In this document: in pieces, positions 48,772 to 56,322 of the stretch
How the letters are laid out: each line of letters opens with the position of its first letter
How positions within the stretch are numbered: the stretch's first letter is position 1
Assembly: GCA_964502785.1 (NCBI GenBank)
Contig: CAZCXW010000001.1
Span: 1-56,322 of the forward strand
Source: JAGVYE01 sp964502785
GTDB lineage: Archaea > Nanobdellota > Nanobdellia > Woesearchaeales > GW2011-AR9
DNA: 56,322 nt
Reading direction: 5' to 3'
Made by a program: the position numbers and the translations under genes
Notes under the pieces: model-generated
Seen by the model: only the letters and a program-made list of their open reading frames with translations
Database searches by the model: none
What the model was told of the DNA's origin: nothing

Positions 48772-50139
48772 TTAGAAAGGTTTTCTCAAGTAATTCGATT
48801 TTTCTAAGAATTCTCTATGCGGCAATAATTTCTCTACACCATGCTTTTCTTCAAAGGCGATAATTTGTGGATGAGTGATGTGAAAGGGATGGTTGGCAAG
48901 CATGTCTTGCACTTCCTGCATTGATTTCTCTCGTAGTTCAGGCGGAGTGAAATTGATTTCAATAAGTCTCTTTCGTATTAAGAAGCCTTCGGAACTATCT
49001 GGGTATAAAGCAAGTACTTTTGGCGTTCTTTGCATCGCGCGATAAGGTGCGTTAGCAGCTCCATGGACAAACATTACGGCGGTAACACGTGGTTTTCTTA
49101 CAATATCTTCAATATTTCCTCTTTCATCTGGATGAAAATCAACCCAATGCGGGGAAGCGATGTATCTCGTACGAACTTCCTCTTGTTCTTCAAAGGCCGT
49201 TAAATGTTCTAAGAATTCACCAGCGTTCCTAATCATGACTCCAGGAGCGGCAGTAAAAGGGAACGATTCTCCATCTTTTTGTCGTATTTTTAGACCTCTC
49301 GTGCTAGCGCCCCACAGATTTGCATCAACGTCTATATCAGTATGCTCACCAGCGCGTACGAGATGTTTTATGATGAGATGCTCAGAAGTAATTTCATAAT
49401 TATGATTTGTTGGATCATTTTTAAGAATAGAATCTCGTAATTGTTCAACCATTGCCTTTAAAGTAAGATTTTTTAATTTCTTATATTCAAAACGTACAGT
49501 TAAAGCATGTATACTGTTAATTATAGGTGTGTCAATGATCTCTGCATCTTCCAGACCGGGGTAGTAAATCAAGCGAACAGATGATTCTCCATATGCTAAT
49601 ATTGAAGGAAGGTAATGTGGGGTTCCAAATATTTTTTCGGAGATTCCTCCATATAATGCTAAACCATCTTGTTCTGCGAGATCAACAACTTCTTCTGCCC
49701 GAGGAATGAGATTGGGAAATTCTTGTATTTCTGGGTTTGGTAAATAAAAACTGTACTTTTGTAATTCATTGATAGGATGATTTGCAGGATAATGTGATCC
49801 TAAATGTAATGTTGCTTTAAGTTCTGTGAATCGTATACTATTTTCATTCTCCATGCCTGCGCCGGCAGATTGTTCAGAAAAACAAATCTCTCGTTGTCCA
49901 TACGTACCTCTGTTCATGCAGCGAGCGATTGTAAGCATATCACTTTCCATCAATTGGCGCCAATCAGAAAGAACATTTCCTAGCAAGGATCTAATTTGTA
50001 AAGTTCTTGGACCTTCTCCTGTTTCTCCCAGAAAACCTATCGTTGACAGAGCATGATCTGCAGCATCGATATATGCTTTTTTTCTACTTTGATCTACCGA
50101 ATAAAGATCAGCGAGATTAAGGATTAGTCTGTCTTTCAT
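48772..50139 (-). CDS. Isopenicillin-N-synthase-like Fe(II)/2-oxoglutarate dioxygenase
   Basis: A 455-residue protein. Residues about 240-370 follow the C-terminal part of the IPNS/2OG oxygenase family: GEHTDIDVDANLWG contains H-x-D near residues 264-266, GLKIRQKDG and TAAPGVMIRNAGEFLEHLT follow, the distal His is in SPHWVDF near residue 331, and PRVTAVMF supplies the Arg that holds 2-oxoglutarate. Upstream, VRLIYYPGL is the usual pre-motif strand. So the complete iron and cosubstrate set is present. The first 130 residues are specific to this protein. The substrate is unknown. Such enzymes are uncommon in archaea. Confidence 0.8.
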   Translation of the reverse strand: MKDRLILNLADLYSVDQSRKKAYIDAADHALSTIGFLGETGEGPRTLQIRSLLGNVLSDWRQLMESDMLTIARCMNRGTYGQREICFSEQSAGAGMENENSIRFTELKATLHLGSHYPANHPINELQKYSFYLPNPEIQEFPNLIPRAEEVVDLAEQDGLALYGGISEKIFGTPHYLPSILAYGESSVRLIYYPGLEDAEIIDTPIINSIHALTVRFEYKKLKNLTLKAMVEQLRDSILKNDPTNHNYEITSEHLIIKHLVRAGEHTDIDVDANLWGASTRGLKIRQKDGESFPFTAAPGVMIRNAGEFLEHLTAFEEQEEVRTRYIASPHWVDFHPDERGNIEDIVRKPRVTAVMFVHGAANAPYRAMQRTPKVLALYPDSSEGFLIRKRLIEINFTPPELREKSMQEVQDMLANHPFHITHPQIIAFEEKHGVEKLLPHREFLEKSNYLRKPF

Positions 50140-50177
50140 TCTTTTAGACTCTTGTTATTTGTTCTTAAACATTTTTT

Positions 50178-51422
50178 CTACAAATCTTCATAAATTGGAA
50201 ATTGTTGGCATAATTCTTTTACTTCATGGCGAATCCCTTGTTTAAGAGCGGCGTCATCCATATTCTTCAGTACTTTTGCCATCCATTCGCCAACTTGTTT
50301 CATTTCTGATTCTTTCATACCACGAGTTGTCAATGCTGGTGTCCCAATACGCACGCCGCTGGGTTTAAAAGGCGTTGAAGGGTCATAGGGCACAGTATTG
50401 CAATTGGTGCAAATACCGGCTTCTTCCAAGGCAACAGCGGCTGGTTTTCCCAAGCCAATTCCTTGCGGGCGTAAATCAATGAGGAGAAGATGGTTATCCG
50501 TGCCGTTGGTTACTAATTTAATTCCATTTTCCATTAACGTTTGCGCAAGTATTTTTGCATTCTTTACAATTTGTTGCGCATATTGTGTAAATTCTTCACT
50601 TAGCGCTTCCTTAAAGCACACAGCTTTTCCGGCAATGATGTGTTCATGAGGGCCGCCTTGCAATCCTGGAAATACGGCACGGTCTAATTCTTTCGCGTAC
50701 TTTTCTTTACACATGATAATGGCGCTTCTTGGTCCGCGTAGAGTTTTGTGTGTTGTGGTCATCACCACGTCTGTAAAAGGGAAAGGACTTAGGTGTACTC
50801 TTGCTACCACCAGTCCGGCAATATGAGAGATGTCGGCAAGATGAATCGCACCAATTTCTTCTGCAATTTCTTGAAATTTTTTAAAATCAACTGTTCGAGG
50901 ATAGGCGGTAAAACCAGAAATAATTAGTTTTGGTTTTTCTCTCAAGGCGATGGTTCTTATTTCATGGTAATCGAGAAGTTCCGTTTCTTTATTTACTCCG
51001 TATGGAATAGCTTTAAACAGTTTTCCGGAAAAATTGTAGGGATTACCATGGGTTAAATGTCCGCCACAACTAAGATCTAATCCCATAAATTTATCCCCTG
51101 GCGAGAGAAAAGAAAAAAATACGGCCTGGTTTGCGGGGCTTCCCGAGAGAGGCTGAACATTCACGTGCTCAGCATCAAACAGCTTTTTAGCACGTTCTAT
51201 AGCAGTGATTTCCACTTCATCAATAAATTCGTTTCCTTGATAATACCTTTTTTTAGGATAACCTTCACCATACTTATTGTTGAGGATACTTCCACAGGCT
51301 TCAAGCACGGCCGAACTCGCATAGTTCTCTGAGGGAATCATTTGCAAGATTGTTTGCTGGCGTGCTAATTCTTTTTTTATCGAACTAAATATCTCTGGGT
51401 CTTCTTTTTGTAAGGAATTCAT
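50178..51422 (-). CDS. glyA: Serine hydroxymethyltransferase
   Basis: A 414-residue PLP enzyme that converts serine and tetrahydrofolate to glycine and methylene-THF. IPSENYAS, NKYGEGYPKKRYYQG, LSGSPANQAVFF and the lysine of TTTHKTLRGPR near residue 226 are intact, as is GVRIGTPALTTRG near the C-terminus. The sequence is of bacterial type, with the usual dimer. ATGA overlap with folA (51419-51422). Order of transcription is thyA, folA, glyA, giving a complete dTMP cycle in one operon. Confidence 0.97.
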   Translation of the reverse strand: MNSLQKEDPEIFSSIKKELARQQTILQMIPSENYASSAVLEACGSILNNKYGEGYPKKRYYQGNEFIDEVEITAIERAKKLFDAEHVNVQPLSGSPANQAVFFSFLSPGDKFMGLDLSCGGHLTHGNPYNFSGKLFKAIPYGVNKETELLDYHEIRTIALREKPKLIISGFTAYPRTVDFKKFQEIAEEIGAIHLADISHIAGLVVARVHLSPFPFTDVVMTTTHKTLRGPRSAIIMCKEKYAKELDRAVFPGLQGGPHEHIIAGKAVCFKEALSEEFTQYAQQIVKNAKILAQTLMENGIKLVTNGTDNHLLLIDLRPQGIGLGKPAAVALEEAGICTNCNTVPYDPSTPFKPSGVRIGTPALTTRGMKESEMKQVGEWMAKVLKNMDDAALKQGIRHEVKELCQQFPIYEDL

Positions 51423-51889
51423 TTTTTCTTCATCACCGCCAATTTAAATTCGGGATAATCTTTTTCTTCGACAATCTTCCATTCTTTACCATTAAATGCC
51501 GGAAAGTAAACATCACCCTGATATTCTTTTTTGATATAGGAAATATACATCGTGTCAACAAGGGGCATAGCTTGGGTGAAAATTGTCGCTCCCCCGATGA
51601 TAAAAATTTCTCTGTACTTGGTTTTTCCTTTTTTTATTGCATCTTCGACACTTGAAGCAATCTCAGCGTTATCTAAATGGTTAATGGAGCTGCTTATAAT
51701 AATATTGTGACGGTTTGGCAAGGGTCGGAATTTAGGAGGCAGGCTTTCGTATGTTTTTCTTCCCATAATCACAACGTTGCCTTCCGTCAATTTTTTAAAA
51801 TTTTTAAGGTCATCAGCAATATGCCACGGCAGTTTCAGATTATTGCCAATAACTCCTGATTTTGTCATGCCAACAATAAGTGAAATCAT
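51419..51889 (-). CDS. folA: Dihydrofolate reductase
   Basis: About 156 residues from ATG 51889, chosen because GAGGT at 51898-51902 precedes it and because the TTG at 51904 sits inside the thyA stop. DHFR motifs: ISLIVGMTKSGVIGNNLKLPW with the W, DLKNFKKLTEGNVVIMGRKTYESLP, and IFIIGGATIF. It regenerates tetrahydrofolate from the dihydrofolate made by ThyA. Length is normal. Confidence 0.96.
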   Translation of the reverse strand: MISLIVGMTKSGVIGNNLKLPWHIADDLKNFKKLTEGNVVIMGRKTYESLPPKFRPLPNRHNIIISSSINHLDNAEIASSVEDAIKKGKTKYREIFIIGGATIFTQAMPLVDTMYISYIKKEYQGDVYFPAFNGKEWKIVEEKDYPEFKLAVMKKK

Positions 51890-51900
51890 TCTTTTAGACC

Positions 51901-52830
51901 TCAAACGGCAATCGGCGCTTTAATGGGTGGATGAGGATCATAATTAAGGAGTTCAAAGTCTTCATATTTATATTCAAAAATGTTTTTTACATTAGGATTT
52001 ATATTCATCGTTGGCAATAGGCGAGGCGGTCTCGCTAATTGTTCTTTTACTTGCTCAAAATGATTATGGTAAATATGGGCATCTCCAAAAGTGTGGATGA
52101 ATTCGCCCGGCTGCAGATCTGTCACTTTGGCAATCATCATTGTCAATAAAGCATAAGATGCGATATTAAATGGAACGCCTAAAAAAACATCGGCGCTGCG
52201 TTGGTATAACTGGCAATGTAATTTTCCATTGACGACCATAAACTGAAATAAAGAATGACAGCTCGGCGGGGCATGATGATGGTTTCGAATTAATCCTTCG
52301 ATCTCTCCTACGTTCCAGCCGCTAATGAGAATTCTTCTGGAGGTAGGATCATTTTTTATCAGATCAATCACATTTTGCACCTGGTTTATTTCTCTTCCTT
52401 CTGCTGCTCCCCAGCGTACCCATTGTTTCCCATAAATGGGGCCTAATTCTCCATACTCTTTAGCAAAGGCATCGTCTGTCTTCATTTGCTCTACAAACTC
52501 TTTCAACTTTTCTTTCCAGATCTCCGAGTAGCGTGGATATCGCTCTTCAAGTTTATTTCTTTCCAGATAAATCTGAAAGGACCATTCGTTCCAAATATTC
52601 ACGCCGTTTTGCACGAGATATTGGATATTTGTATCGCCGCGCAAGAACCATAGTAATTCATAAATAACGGCTTTCATAAATACTTTTTTTGTGGTGATGA
52701 GCGGAAATCCTTTGCTCAAATCAAAGCGTATCTGATGGCCAAAGATGCTGCGTGTGCCAATGCCGGTTCGATCATCTTTTTGGATACCATTATCAAGAAT
52801 ATGCCGTAAAAGGTCAAGGTATTGCTGCAC
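51901..52830 (-). CDS. thyA: Thymidylate synthase (ThyA)
   Basis: A 309-residue enzyme that methylates dUMP to dTMP using methylene-THF. Key segments: DRTGIGTRSIFG, FLRGDTNIQYL, SRRILISGWN, and the catalytic Cys in PPSCHSLFQF near residue 189, then LYQRSADVFLGVPFNIASYALL. The start is GTG; the ATG 13 bp upstream is out of frame. TATA ATTTAAAC lies about 35 nt before it. The ThyA type, rather than the flavin-dependent ThyX common in archaea, makes DHFR necessary, and DHFR is next to it. Confidence 0.97.
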   Translation of the reverse strand: MQQYLDLLRHILDNGIQKDDRTGIGTRSIFGHQIRFDLSKGFPLITTKKVFMKAVIYELLWFLRGDTNIQYLVQNGVNIWNEWSFQIYLERNKLEERYPRYSEIWKEKLKEFVEQMKTDDAFAKEYGELGPIYGKQWVRWGAAEGREINQVQNVIDLIKNDPTSRRILISGWNVGEIEGLIRNHHHAPPSCHSLFQFMVVNGKLHCQLYQRSADVFLGVPFNIASYALLTMMIAKVTDLQPGEFIHTFGDAHIYHNHFEQVKEQLARPPRLLPTMNINPNVKNIFEYKYEDFELLNYDPHPPIKAPIAV

Positions 52831-52974
52831 GAAAAACCACCATTCTTTCGGGAAGGAAAGCAGTTTAAATAAGTTGTGATATAAAGATGCAGTGTTTTTG
52901 GGATGATAAATGCATAACAGATGCGTAAGTCATTTTACCGCATCGTTTTTAAAGAAAATGATATTTTTTATCCT

Positions 52975-54189
52975 ATGGCGCAGGATTATAAAACGTATAT
53001 TTCCAGTCTTAAGGACCTTCGCACAGATTTTAAACTTGATGGAATGAAAGCATTGATGGTTTTTTTGGGCAGTCCTTATCTTGGGTATAAAACAATCCAT
53101 GTCGGAGGAACGAATGGAAAAGGCAGCACCTGCGCATTTCTGGCACGAATCTTGCGAGAAGCAGGCTGCAATGTAGGCCTTTATACAAGCCCTCATTTAA
53201 TACGATACAACGAGCGCATTCAAGTAAATGGTCAATGTATTGATGATAAAGAAATTCAAGAATTAACTCAAGAAATCAAAAAGAAATTGGCTGAGCATCA
53301 TCTTAACACTACTTTTTTTGAATTTACAACGGCTCTCGCTTTTCTTTATTTTTTTCGCAAAAAAGTGGATGTTGCAGTAATAGAGGTTGGACTGGGGGGT
53401 CGATTGGATGCGACAAATGTGATAACCCCGTTGGTCAGCGTTATCACCAATGTGGATTTGGAGCATACCGAAATTTTAGGCGACACGGTCGAAAAAATCG
53501 CTTCAGAGAAAGCGGGAATCATCAAACAAGGAGTCCCTGTCGTTACTGCAGAGAAAAAGAAAAGTGTTTTGGATGTTTTTACTCAGTACTGTCAGGAAAA
53601 GAAAAGCATTTTGCATATCGTAGATCCGGAAATGGTGACTTCTGAACTTTCTTTACGCGGCGAACATCAAAAAAAAAATGCGGCGGCAGCATTAGAAGTT
53701 ATAAGATTACTCCGGCAGCAAGGTTTGGAGATTTCTGAAACAGCAATCAAGAAAGGTTTCCGAAAAACTACCTGGCCGGGAAGAATTCAAATCGTTTCAG
53801 AAAAACCGTTGATTGTTGTTGATTGCGCGCATAATGTGGCGGGCGTTGAGACGTTAGTACGTTATCTTTCAACGCTGCCACAGCAAAAGATTCTTCTCTT
53901 GGCCACAGCGGTGGATAAGAATTCACGTGAAATGGCGCGCCTTTTAATTCCATTATTCCAAAGAGTGATTGTTACAGAGGGAAATTATCGGGTCAAGCCT
54001 GGAGAAAAGCTGGCAGAGGAAGTTTTGGAATTCACTTCTCATGTCGAGATCATTCCGCAGTGTCAGGAAGCCGTCCATCACGCGTATGCTTTGCTGCACG
54101 AAGATGAAATGCTGGTCGTGACCGGCTCTATGTATATGGTGGGAGACGTATTACAGGAGCTTCAACACGAACGGCAAAACAATGTTTAA
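52975..54189 (+). CDS. folC: Folylpolyglutamate synthase/dihydrofolate synthase
   Basis: About 404 residues from ATG 52975; the ATG at 52921 is in the promoter stretch. FolC adds glutamates to folates. The ATP site is VGGTNGKGSTCAFL near residue 45. Then GLYTSPHLIRYNERIQ, EVGLGGRLDATN, NVDLEHTEILG, and the C-terminal VVDCAHNVAGVETL with GSMYMVGDVLQ. All regions of the Mur-ligase fold are there. It diverges from thyA and so belongs to the folate group. Its 3' end overlaps the site-2 protease gene by 39 nt on the opposite strand. Confidence 0.95.
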   Translation: MAQDYKTYISSLKDLRTDFKLDGMKALMVFLGSPYLGYKTIHVGGTNGKGSTCAFLARILREAGCNVGLYTSPHLIRYNERIQVNGQCIDDKEIQELTQEIKKKLAEHHLNTTFFEFTTALAFLYFFRKKVDVAVIEVGLGGRLDATNVITPLVSVITNVDLEHTEILGDTVEKIASEKAGIIKQGVPVVTAEKKKSVLDVFTQYCQEKKSILHIVDPEMVTSELSLRGEHQKKNAAAALEVIRLLRQQGLEISETAIKKGFRKTTWPGRIQIVSEKPLIVVDCAHNVAGVETLVRYLSTLPQQKILLLATAVDKNSREMARLLIPLFQRVIVTEGNYRVKPGEKLAEEVLEFTSHVEIIPQCQEAVHHAYALLHEDEMLVVTGSMYMVGDVLQELQHERQNNV

Positions 54190-55332
54190 GATAAGTATCG
54201 CTAAGAAAAGAAGACTAATTTGGCGGTATCTTCGTTCTCCTTTTTCAGGGCCTTTTAATTGATATAAAAAGACTTGGGCCATTCTCCCTCCATCTACAAT
54301 GGGAAGGGGAAGGAGGTTAAAAATGCCAATGCCGGAACTTAACAGGAACAGCCAGCGAAGAAAACTCGAAAGCCGTGTTATTATTTTATGAACGAGCAAG
54401 CCTCCGGTTGTTCTATATTCAGATTTAATCTCAACTTCATTGCGGATTTCTTCAATGCCAAGGAAAGGGCGCTGCTTGTTTTCTGGATTAGAAGCAAGGG
54501 CGATTTGATATTCTCTCTCTTTTGTTTTAATCTTAATCTGTTCTCCCGGTTTTTTGGTCAGCAATTCTTGCTGGAATTCCTGAAAATTCTTGGTTGTTAT
54601 TTCATCAATGCCAGTGATGATCATTCCAGGCTTAATTCCTGCTTTGGCGAAAGGGAGCTCTTCATTCACATATTTATCAAATGTGAATCCAGTCTCTTCG
54701 ACGATGGCGCTTTGCAGAGGAGTGATAGCAACAACGAGAAGAATTAAAGCGGCGATGGCGAGGATAATGTTGGCAAATGATCCCGCTGCTAAGATAGAAT
54801 ATTGTGTAATATCTCCCTGTTTCCGCATTTTATTTTCATCAGGTTCTACAAATGCGCCAAGTATCGGGCCGAAGAAGACAATTCCTGTGTTTTTTACTTC
54901 CAAATTATGGGCTTTGGCGACAATGCCATGCGAAAATTCATGCACGACAGCAATGATGAAAATGGCAATAATCCAATCCCAAAAAGGGAGCACGCCCAGT
55001 CCCGGCACGCGCATTCCTGGGTAAACAATGGAAGCTCCCGCAACAATCGTTTCCTGGGTAAAATAATCAACGAGATTTTTGACCAAGAGATAAGAAATAA
55101 AAATCAGCCCAACGAAACCTACACCCACACCCGTGTAGCCCAAAAGAATGACCCATTCGCGAAAACGGCGGGCAAATGAATCCATCCATTTCAGGCCCAA
55201 TTTTGTCCGATACAATAAGATAACTTTTCCTTGGATGTCTAATTTCTTTCTTTTGATAAGAAGGAAGAGGATGACGAGAAGATAAAAAATAATGATTGAC
55301 TTGTACTGAAAGACTGTTTCGAGGAAAGGCAT
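54151..55332 (-). CDS. Site-2 protease (M50) with PDZ domain
   Basis: A 393-residue intramembrane metalloprotease. HEFSHG near residue 132 supplies H-E-x-x-H, and NLLPLPIVDGGR near residue 350 supplies the third zinc ligand. Between them lies a PDZ domain (about residues 225-300, FAKAGIKPGMIITGIDEI). Six or so membrane helices. Family members cut membrane-anchored regulators after a first cleavage. No obvious substrate is near; contrast with the site-less relative at 25274. It converges with folC with overlap. Confidence 0.94.
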   Translation of the reverse strand: MPFLETVFQYKSIIIFYLLVILFLLIKRKKLDIQGKVILLYRTKLGLKWMDSFARRFREWVILLGYTGVGVGFVGLIFISYLLVKNLVDYFTQETIVAGASIVYPGMRVPGLGVLPFWDWIIAIFIIAVVHEFSHGIVAKAHNLEVKNTGIVFFGPILGAFVEPDENKMRKQGDITQYSILAAGSFANIILAIAALILLVVAITPLQSAIVEETGFTFDKYVNEELPFAKAGIKPGMIITGIDEITTKNFQEFQQELLTKKPGEQIKIKTKEREYQIALASNPENKQRPFLGIEEIRNEVEIKSEYRTTGGLLVHKIITRLSSFLRWLFLLSSGIGIFNLLPLPIVDGGRMAQVFLYQLKGPEKGERRYRQISLLFLAILILNIVLPFVLKLL

Positions 55333-55387
55333 AATAAAAAAGAATTTCTTCTCTTATTTATGTGTTGCGTTTTCTAATGTATCTTCC

Positions 55388-55549
55388 CTACTTCTTACGT
55401 TTCGGGCGCAGTTTTCGTGAATTACAGTTTCTGCATTTCACTGTCCCTTGGCTCACTTTAAGACTGGGGGAGCGGATCTTAGTTTTGCAGTTTCGGCACA
55501 CAAAAATATTACGCATGAGGCGTACAGCCGCTTGTTCAAATTTAACCAT
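55388..55549 (-). CDS. rpl40e: Ribosomal protein L40e
   Basis: A 53-residue protein of the large ribosomal subunit. It begins MVKFEQAAVRLMRN, carries two zinc Cys pairs, CRNC near residue 18 and CRNC near residue 39, and ends NSRKLRPKRKK, as in archaeal L40e. It starts 1 nt after the aIF5A stop, with AGGTGA, its Shine-Dalgarno, lying over the end of that gene. It is short enough to be missed by ORF callers with a 60-residue limit. Confidence 0.93.
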   Translation of the reverse strand: MVKFEQAAVRLMRNIFVCRNCKTKIRSPSLKVSQGTVKCRNCNSRKLRPKRKK

Positions 55550-55550
55550 T

Positions 55551-55940
55551 TTATTTCACCTGTTTCATCACTCGAGCACCCATTATTGTCCAGTACAAGA
55601 TTTCGACCCCATCCTTCACTTCCGCTTGCAGTTCTTCTGGAATTTCAATGTCAAATGTTTCATATGTTTCCATGTCCATGACATTGGCTATCTTTCCACT
55701 GATGGAAAGGACTTGGGCCGATTTTTTTTCGATAATAGGGGCATCTACTTTATCGTGGCCAGGCATTACAGTCTGCCGCTTTTTGCCATCGAGAATGCCG
55801 ACGGCGGTTAAGTTTACTTTAGCATGACCGTGCTTTCCCGGCCTTGATGTGGCTGTATCCGTGATTTTACAAGGAGCGCCATCAAGGACAATCGTATCTC
55901 CTTTTTTTAAGCTTCCGACACTGATAGGTTTTGTTTCCAT
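55551..55940 (-). CDS. eif5A: Translation initiation/elongation factor aIF5A
   Basis: About 129 residues from ATG 55940 (GTG 55949 lies on the Shine-Dalgarno GGTGGTTATC). aIF5A helps ribosomes form difficult peptide bonds. The hypusine-modified Lys is K36 in RPGKHGHAK. The KOW-like N-domain and OB-like C-domain (IIEKKSAQVLSISGKIANVMD) are both complete. It is between the histone and L40e genes in a compact operon. Confidence 0.97.
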   Translation of the reverse strand: METKPISVGSLKKGDTIVLDGAPCKITDTATSRPGKHGHAKVNLTAVGILDGKKRQTVMPGHDKVDAPIIEKKSAQVLSISGKIANVMDMETYETFDIEIPEELQAEVKDGVEILYWTIMGARVMKQVK

Positions 55941-55950
55941 GATAACCACC

Positions 55951-56160
55951 CTATTTTAACGCTAATTCAATATCTTTATCGGTTATTGTACGTCTTCCAG
56001 CATGCGCGGCAAAAGTTGTTGCTTTTTTGCTCAATTGTTTGGCATAGTTTTCTAAAGCTTCTGCCAAGGCTTCTTTTGCTTTATCTGAAACGCGCAATTC
56101 ACTTATTTCACGGATAATCTTATCCATGGCATTCAGCGATAAGGCATGCTTCTCAGACAT
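55951..56160 (-). CDS. Archaeal histone
   Basis: A 69-residue histone-fold protein. Helix 1 begins LSLNAMDKIIREIS, helix 2 contains RVSDKAKEALAEALENYAKQL, followed by ATTFAAHAGRRTITDKDIELALK, with the R-R-T-I-T-x-x-D-I ending common to HMf-like histones. It binds and wraps DNA as dimers or longer polymers. It lacks a tail. It is transcribed from a TATA box shared with the divergent gene at 56216. Confidence 0.96.
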   Translation of the reverse strand: MSEKHALSLNAMDKIIREISELRVSDKAKEALAEALENYAKQLSKKATTFAAHAGRRTITDKDIELALK

Positions 56161-56183
56161 AGAAAATAAAAAAAAGAGGCATA

Positions 56184-56191
56184 TTTATAAA
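56184..56191. promoter_or_regulatory. Symmetric TATA box between divergent genes
   Basis: TTTATAAA is its own reverse complement. Its centre lies about 28 bp before the histone ATG (56160, minus strand) and about 28 bp before the ATG at 56216 (plus strand), so the same sequence is correctly placed for both. Confidence 0.6.
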
Positions 56192-56215
56192 GATATTGGT
56201 GAGTTTATCAGACGT

Positions 56216-56322
56216 ATGGGATGGTTTCATAAAACGCTAGAGGACATGAGGTTGGCTGCAGAGAAACAAAATTGGCAAGAAGTTAAAGATATAGCAGAGC
56301 AACATCTGCGGTCCTTCAATGA
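56216..56322 (+). CDS. Start of an unknown gene, cut by the window end
   Basis: Open from ATG 56216 to the end of the sequence (35 residues): it begins MGWFHKTLEDM and continues as a charged helix (QNWQEVKDIAEQHLRSF). The start is supported by the TATA box 28 bp upstream. The protein is too short for a family call. Confidence 0.6.
   Translation, partial: MGWFHKTLEDMRLAAEKQNWQEVKDIAEQHLRSFN

Noticed and set aside
1..56322. CRISPR array, insertion sequence, integrase or phage region
   Set aside because: No regularly spaced repeats, transposase, integrase or phage structural genes were seen on either strand.

Overview
The window is a piece of an archaeal genome, most likely a DPANN lineage close to Woesearchaeota/Nanoarchaeota (the lineage is inferred; the domain is well supported). 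Archaeal markers are a histone, aIF5A, ribosomal protein L40e, RadA, Hef, the Rpp21-type RNase P subunit, archaeal TrpRS, an intron-bearing tRNA-Leu, and TATA boxes 25-30 nt before many ATGs (leaderless transcripts). Internal operon genes instead carry GAGGTG-type Shine-Dalgarno sites. Bacterial-type genes are mixed in: GyrA, ScpB, ThyA, DHFR, FolC, AlkD, PepA, TrxB. The sequence looks like a draft short-read scaffold: bases 1-49 are Illumina adapter, there are two N gaps (32073-32082, 47313-47351), and two genes carry single-base frameshifts (near 3228 and at 40595-40601).

Layout. 50-5877: 5'-truncated OB-fold protein, YdjM-like membrane protein, a large unknown protein, a broken NUDIX gene, a small protein plus RadA, and a TRAM protein plus RNA 2',3'-cyclic phosphodiesterase. 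5966-14636 is mostly minus strand: a 1215-residue LamG/Calx-beta surface protein, RNase P subunit, double-hotdog thioesterase, Crp/Fnr-like regulator with palindromic upstream DNA, ACT protein, tRNA-Leu(CAA), and an operon of three related coiled-coil proteins. 14750-22490: lamin-tail surface protein, GDPD, a ScpB unit, GyrA, and a degenerate THUMP methyltransferase. 22520-27297: HAD phosphatase, two unknowns, and a TrmB regulator facing them across a palindrome, followed by membrane proteins, MsrB and PspC. 27466-37446: Hef, the two last purine steps as separate genes (AICAR transformylase and PurO-type IMP cyclohydrolase) around a membrane methyltransferase, a GTPase/YjdF/DoxX operon, semiSWEET, an alpha/beta hydrolase, and a striking hairpin array. 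37456-48730: MazG-like/TrpRS, a frameshifted RNase H-like exonuclease, TldD-like protease, AlkD, short Rqc2, flavin reductase, and PepA/paired membrane proteins/TrxB. 48772-56322: isopenicillin-N-synthase-like dioxygenase, GlyA-DHFR-ThyA operon, FolC, site-2 protease, L40e-aIF5A-histone operon, and the start of one more gene.

The genes fit together most clearly around folate: GlyA makes methylene-THF, ThyA spends it on dTMP, DHFR recycles the DHF, FolC polyglutamylates the cofactor, and the AICAR transformylase uses formyl-THF just before PurO closes IMP. A second theme is genome maintenance (RadA, Hef, GyrA, ScpB, histone, AlkD). A third is redox and repair of oxidised protein (TrxB, MsrB, DoxX, flavin reductase).

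No stretch longer than 300 bases lacks a gene. The longer intergenic regions (11986-12180, 32934-33118, 36315-36484) hold dyads or hairpins described below. I saw no CRISPR array, insertion sequence or prophage.
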